Below are positions 4,771 through 5,353 of a stretch of DNA of 5,353 nt, in pieces (position 1 is the first letter of the stretch; each line of letters starts with the position of its first letter). Below the pieces are notes generated by a model. It saw nothing but the letters and a program-made list of their open reading frames with translations, was not told the origin of the DNA and did no database searches. The stretch spans positions 1 to 5,353 of the forward strand of contig CANQSW010000097.1 in assembly GCA_947626615.1 (NCBI GenBank). Direction: 5' to 3'. The stretch is from an uncultured Peptococcaceae bacterium (lineage in GTDB: Bacteria; Bacillota; Dehalobacteriia; UBA4068; UBA4997). Made by a program: the position numbers and the translations under genes.

Positions 4771-5353
4771 ATGAGCAACAAGGATTATTATGCGACCTTG
4801 GGCGTGGCCCGGGGCGCGACGGACGAGGAGATCAAAAAAGCCTACAAGCAGCAGGTGAAAAAGTATCACCCCGACCTTAACCCCGACAGCAAAACCGCCG
4901 AAGAAAAGATGAAGGAGATCAACGAGGCCTACGAGGTGCTCTCCAACAAGGAAAAGCGCGCCCGCTACGATCAGTTCGGCGCGGACGGCATGAACGGCGG
5001 CTTCGCCGGGGGGCAGGGCTTCGGCGGCGGCTTCTCCGGCAATCCGGGCGATTTTGGCGATATCTTCGATATGTTCTTCGGCGGGGCCGGCGGCAGAGGC
5101 GGCGGCGCTAGAAGGCAGAATATGGCGCGTCAGGGCGACGATATGCGGCTGGACGTTAAAGTCAGCTTTGAGGAGGCCGCCAAAGGCACGACCCGCGAAG
5201 TCCCGCTCACCCGCAGCGAAGCCTGCCCGGATTGCGGCGGCACTGGCGCCAAGGCCGGCACCGGCCGGGTGACCTGCCCGCAATGCGGCGGCAGCGGCCA
5301 GGTGAGCAGCACGCAGGCCACGCCTTTTGGCCAGTTCCAGCCGGTCAAGACCT
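4771..5353 (+). CDS. dnaJ: Co-chaperone DnaJ (Hsp40), N-terminal part (runs off right edge)
   Basis: Type I J-protein that delivers unfolded substrates to DnaK and stimulates its ATPase. 194 codons are visible; the family is usually about 370-390 residues, so roughly half is missing past the window edge. The J-domain is residues 4-70, with helix II KKAYKQQVKKY (22-32), the catalytic HPD at 33-35 and the ending KRARYDQFG (62-70). A Gly/Phe-rich region (71-112) contains the DFGDIFDMFFGG segment (94-105). The first substrate-binding beta domain starts near 122. The zinc-binding region begins with CPDCGGTG (152-159) and CPQCGGSG (169-176), the first two of the expected four CxxCxGxG repeats. The gap between these two repeats, AKAGTGRVT, is short but typical of some DnaJ proteins. 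The start at ATG 4771 has AGGTGG 8 bases before it and follows dnaK by 36 bases without a terminator. No break is seen up to the edge. Confidence 0.97.
   Translation, partial: MSNKDYYATLGVARGATDEEIKKAYKQQVKKYHPDLNPDSKTAEEKMKEINEAYEVLSNKEKRARYDQFGADGMNGGFAGGQGFGGGFSGNPGDFGDIFDMFFGGAGGRGGGARRQNMARQGDDMRLDVKVSFEEAAKGTTREVPLTRSEACPDCGGTGAKAGTGRVTCPQCGGSGQVSSTQATPFGQFQPVKT

Overview
The window carries a HrcA/CIRCE-controlled heat-shock operon, hrcA-grpE-dnaK-dnaJ, on the + strand. Upstream and divergent lies the N-terminal part of a NhaC-family Na+/H+ antiporter gene on the - strand. Several features point to a GC-rich member of the Bacillota (Firmicutes): the hrcA-first gene order, a perfect CIRCE operator, strong AGGAGG-type ribosome binding sites, a DnaK lacking the roughly 23-residue nucleotide-binding-domain insert of proteobacterial DnaK, and the DnaK tail NVVDADYKVVDDDD. 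A Negativicutes-like organism would fit, but that finer placement is a guess.

Layout: positions 1-765 (-) encode the first 255 residues of the antiporter, which runs off the left edge. Positions 766-1048 are a 283-base intergenic control region. It holds an extended -10 promoter firing leftward into the antiporter gene, a + strand intrinsic terminator with no + strand gene before it, an AT-rich tract, a sigma-A-type promoter firing rightward, the CIRCE operator at the predicted transcription start, and a GC-rich leader hairpin before the hrcA ribosome binding site. Then follow hrcA (1049-2104), grpE (2134-2820, TTG start), dnaK (2872-4734) and dnaJ (4771 to the right edge, truncated after the first zinc-binding motifs). 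Gaps between operon genes are 29, 51 and 36 bases, with no terminator in any of them, so they are probably co-transcribed.

How the genes work together: DnaK, DnaJ and GrpE form the ATP-driven Hsp70 folding machine (chaperone, J-domain co-chaperone, nucleotide exchange factor). HrcA represses the operon by binding CIRCE. In characterised Firmicutes HrcA activity depends on the GroE chaperonin, so misfolded protein that occupies GroE relieves repression. The antiporter has its own promoter and no CIRCE element within its transcript, so nothing here ties it to the heat-shock response.

I see no previously undescribed system. The points worth a second look are small: a 4 x 15-base AT-rich tandem repeat in the grpE N-terminus, an orphan + strand terminator marking a likely gene-order break, a second leader hairpin after CIRCE, and a substituted interdomain linker in DnaK.
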